From assembly GCA_018434945.1 (NCBI GenBank), contig JAHDOI010000006.1, positions 1 to 64,000 of the forward strand: a stretch of 64,000 nt of DNA. The letters are read 5' to 3'. The translations under genes and the position numbers were made by a program. Under the pieces are notes generated by a model. The model worked only from the letters and a program-made list of their open reading frames with translations. It made no database searches and was not told the origin of the DNA. Positions 62,477 through 64,000 of the stretch are shown here, one piece after another. Numbering within the stretch: the stretch's first letter is position 1; each line of letters begins with the position of its first letter. The stretch is from Selenomonadales bacterium. Lineage in GTDB: Bacteria > Bacillota > Negativicutes > Sporomusales > UBA7701.

Positions 62477-63352
62477 ATGCTACTAGGAGTAGTAGTAAAA
62501 ACTTATAGTAGCTATTACTACGTCCAGACGGGTGATAAGGTGACAGCCTGTTCGCTGCGCGGGCGGTTCAAGAAGGAACGGTTCTCCCTCCTGGTGGGCG
62601 ATGAGGTGGGTTACAGCTCAGCCGGCCCGGATAAAGGGGTGATCGAGGAGATCATGCCGCGGCGCAGCCTCCTCAGGCGACCGATGGTGGCCAATGTCGA
62701 CCAGGTGGTGCTGACGTTCGCCGCCGTCAATCCCGATATCGGCACGGCGCTGGCGGACCGGTTCTTGGTGCTGGCCGAGTGGTCGGGGCTGGAGGCAATC
62801 CTGTGCGTCAATAAGACCGATATCGCCGATACGTCGGCGCTGGCGCCGCTGGCCGAGCTCTACCGGACGGTCGGCTATCCCGTGATTCTGGTTTCCGCTA
62901 AGACGGGCAGCGGGGTTGAGGAGCTCAGGAGCCGGCTGTACGACCGCATCACGGTGTTCGCGGGGCCTTCGGGGGCCGGCAAGTCGAGCCTGCTGAACGC
63001 GCTGCAGCCGGGACTGGAGCTGGTGACAGGCGAGGTGAGCCACAAGATCGGCCGCGGTAAGCATACGACCCGCTTCGCCGAGCTGCTGCCGCTGGCCGGG
63101 GGCGGTTTCGTGGTCGATACGCCCGGCTTCAGCCTGACAGAGTTCGCCGATATAAGCGAGCAGGACCTCCCGTATTACTTCCCGGACATCGCCGCCGTGG
63201 CGCCTGACTGCAAGTTTTCCACCTGTCTGCATGTCAAGGAACCCCAATGCGCCGTCAAACAGGCGGTGGCCGAGGGCAGGATAGCCCGCAGCCGCTACGA
63301 TTCTTACCTGGAGGTGCTGGAGGAGATCCGCGCCGCCAAGAAAGGATTCTGA
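62477..63352 (+). CDS. rsgA: ribosome small-subunit-dependent GTPase A
   Basis: Late 30S assembly GTPase; 291 aa, circularly permuted. The N-terminal OB-fold is followed by the NKTD (G4) motif, then P-loop [14 protein letters not shown] and DTPGFS, and a C-terminal zinc site [20 protein letters not shown] after AGGAGGAATC. The 57-bp gap before it holds a short CAGAGAGTCCATCTG sequence resembling part of the other repeats but is otherwise plain. Rpe follows after one base. Confidence 0.95.
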   Translation: MLLGVVVKTYSSYYYVQTGDKVTACSLRGRFKKERFSLLVGDEVGYSSAGPDKGVIEEIMPRRSLLRRPMVANVDQVVLTFAAVNPDIGTALADRFLVLAEWSGLEAILCVNKTDIADTSALAPLAELYRTVGYPVILVSAKTGSGVEELRSRLYDRITVFAGPSGAGKSSLLNALQPGLELVTGEVSHKIGRGKHTTRFAELLPLAGGGFVVDTPGFSLTEFADISEQDLPYYFPDIAAVAPDCKFSTCLHVKEPQCAVKQAVAEGRIARSRYDSYLEVLEEIRAAKKGF

Positions 63353-63353
63353 G

Positions 63354-64000
63354 ATGATAAAAATCGCTCCTTCGATCCTGTCGGCCGACTTCGCCGACCT
63401 CGGCGGCGAGATCCGCCGCGTGGCGGCGGCCGGCGCCGACCTTATCCATGTCGATGTGATGGATGGCCATTTCGTGCCCAACCTGACCATCGGCCCGCCG
63501 GTGGTGGCGGCTATCCGCAAGACGACCGACCTGCCTTTCGATGTCCACCTGATGATCACGAATCCCGAAGCGATGGTGACGCCGTTCATCAAGGCGGGGG
63601 CGGATATCGTGACCGTCCATGCCGAGACGGCACCCCACCTTCACCGGCTGGTGCAGTCCATCCGCGAGCAGGGGGCGAAGGCGGGGGTGTCCCTGAACCC
63701 GTCCACGCCGCTGTCGGCGGTGGAAGAGGTGCTGGATTACGTGGATATGGTGCTGCTGATGACGGTTAATCCGGGCTTCGGCGGTCAGAAGTTCATCCCG
63801 ACGATGGTCGATAAGATCAGGCGCCTGGGGCGGATGATAGAGTCGCGCAAGCTGGCGGTGGATATCGAGGTGGACGGGGGAATAATCCCCGACAACGCCC
63901 GTCAGGTGGCGGCCGCGGGGGCGAACATCCTCGTGGCCGGGTCGGCCGTATACGGCGCGCCCGATATGGCGGCAGCCATCCGCGCCCTGCGGGGGTCTTG
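63354..64000 (+). CDS. rpe: ribulose-phosphate 3-epimerase (3' end cut by window)
   Basis: Pentose phosphate pathway enzyme interconverting ribulose-5-P and xylulose-5-P. 215 codons are visible and no stop is reached, so at most a few residues are missing. TIM-barrel motifs [59 protein letters not shown] and IEVDGGI are intact (metal-binding His and Asp). ATG 63354 lies one base after the rsgA stop; the rsgA-rpe pairing is conserved in Firmicutes. Confidence 0.95.
   Translation, partial: MIKIAPSILSADFADLGGEIRRVAAAGADLIHVDVMDGHFVPNLTIGPPVVAAIRKTTDLPFDVHLMITNPEAMVTPFIKAGADIVTVHAETAPHLHRLVQSIREQGAKAGVSLNPSTPLSAVEEVLDYVDMVLLMTVNPGFGGQKFIPTMVDKIRRLGRMIESRKLAVDIEVDGGIIPDNARQVAAAGANILVAGSAVYGAPDMAAAIRALRGS

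Overview
The window reads as a stretch of a GC-rich Firmicutes chromosome, most likely a Negativicutes (Sporomusaceae-like) anaerobe. That placement is inference from gene order and content. It rests on two T-box leaders and an S-box (SAM-I) leader, a yggS-sepF-proC-ylmH-divIVA-yggU-ileS cell-division block, a YteA-type sporulation zinc-finger protein, an LL-diaminopimelate aminotransferase, and the yicC-remA-gmk-rpoZ-coaBC ... priA-def-fmt-rsmB-rlmN ... prkC-rsgA-rpe block. I see no rRNA, tRNA, CRISPR array, prophage or transposase gene.

Layout. 1-3.0 kb: an apparently N-terminally truncated dicarboxylate/amino-acid symporter, a D-cysteine desulfhydrase and an aspartate/glutamate racemase-family gene. 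3.0-4.9 kb (minus): a tyrosine phenol-lyase/tryptophanase-like enzyme behind a T-box leader whose specifier reads UAC (Tyr). 5.0-6.1 kb: an orphan ParB-like protein. 6.15-6.90 kb: an AT-rich 738-bp insert with inverted-repeat ends and a 9-bp target duplication, carrying only a DUF2975 gene. 6.9-17.8 kb: accessory genes, including a PLP decarboxylase, AlkD-like and MBL proteins, a TetR-controlled flavoprotein operon with a double operator, an orphan LivK-type lipoprotein, a secreted MORN-repeat protein and several small proteins.

18-35.7 kb: the division/ileS block, then chemotaxis-like, MFS, nitroreductase, YteA, ferredoxin, mgsA, lspA, rluD, pyrR and a methyltransferase with an unusual structured leader, and rqcH on the opposite strand. 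35.9-42.8 kb: a Ca2+-type P-ATPase, dapF-dapL, an HD-GYP protein and a secreted hypothetical. 43-64 kb: one long plus-strand housekeeping block. It covers RNA/nucleotide metabolism, CoA and SAM synthesis, replication restart, N-formyl-Met handling and rRNA methylation. It ends in a Ser/Thr-kinase envelope module (fhaA-fhaB-pstP-rodA-pbpA-prkC) followed by rsgA and rpe, the last cut by the window edge.

The most interesting non-coding content is (i) a dispersed family of long imperfect palindromes, five copies at about 18.0, 22.1, 35.8, 50.9 and 53.3 kb, all intergenic and one supplying the stop codon of the preceding gene; (ii) the insertion-cassette-like element at 6.15-6.90 kb; and (iii) the Tyr-specific T-box in front of a lyase normally regarded as catabolic. 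Many genes start at GTG or TTG behind strong ribosome binding sites. Starts were chosen from those sites and from promoter positions rather than from the longest open frame.
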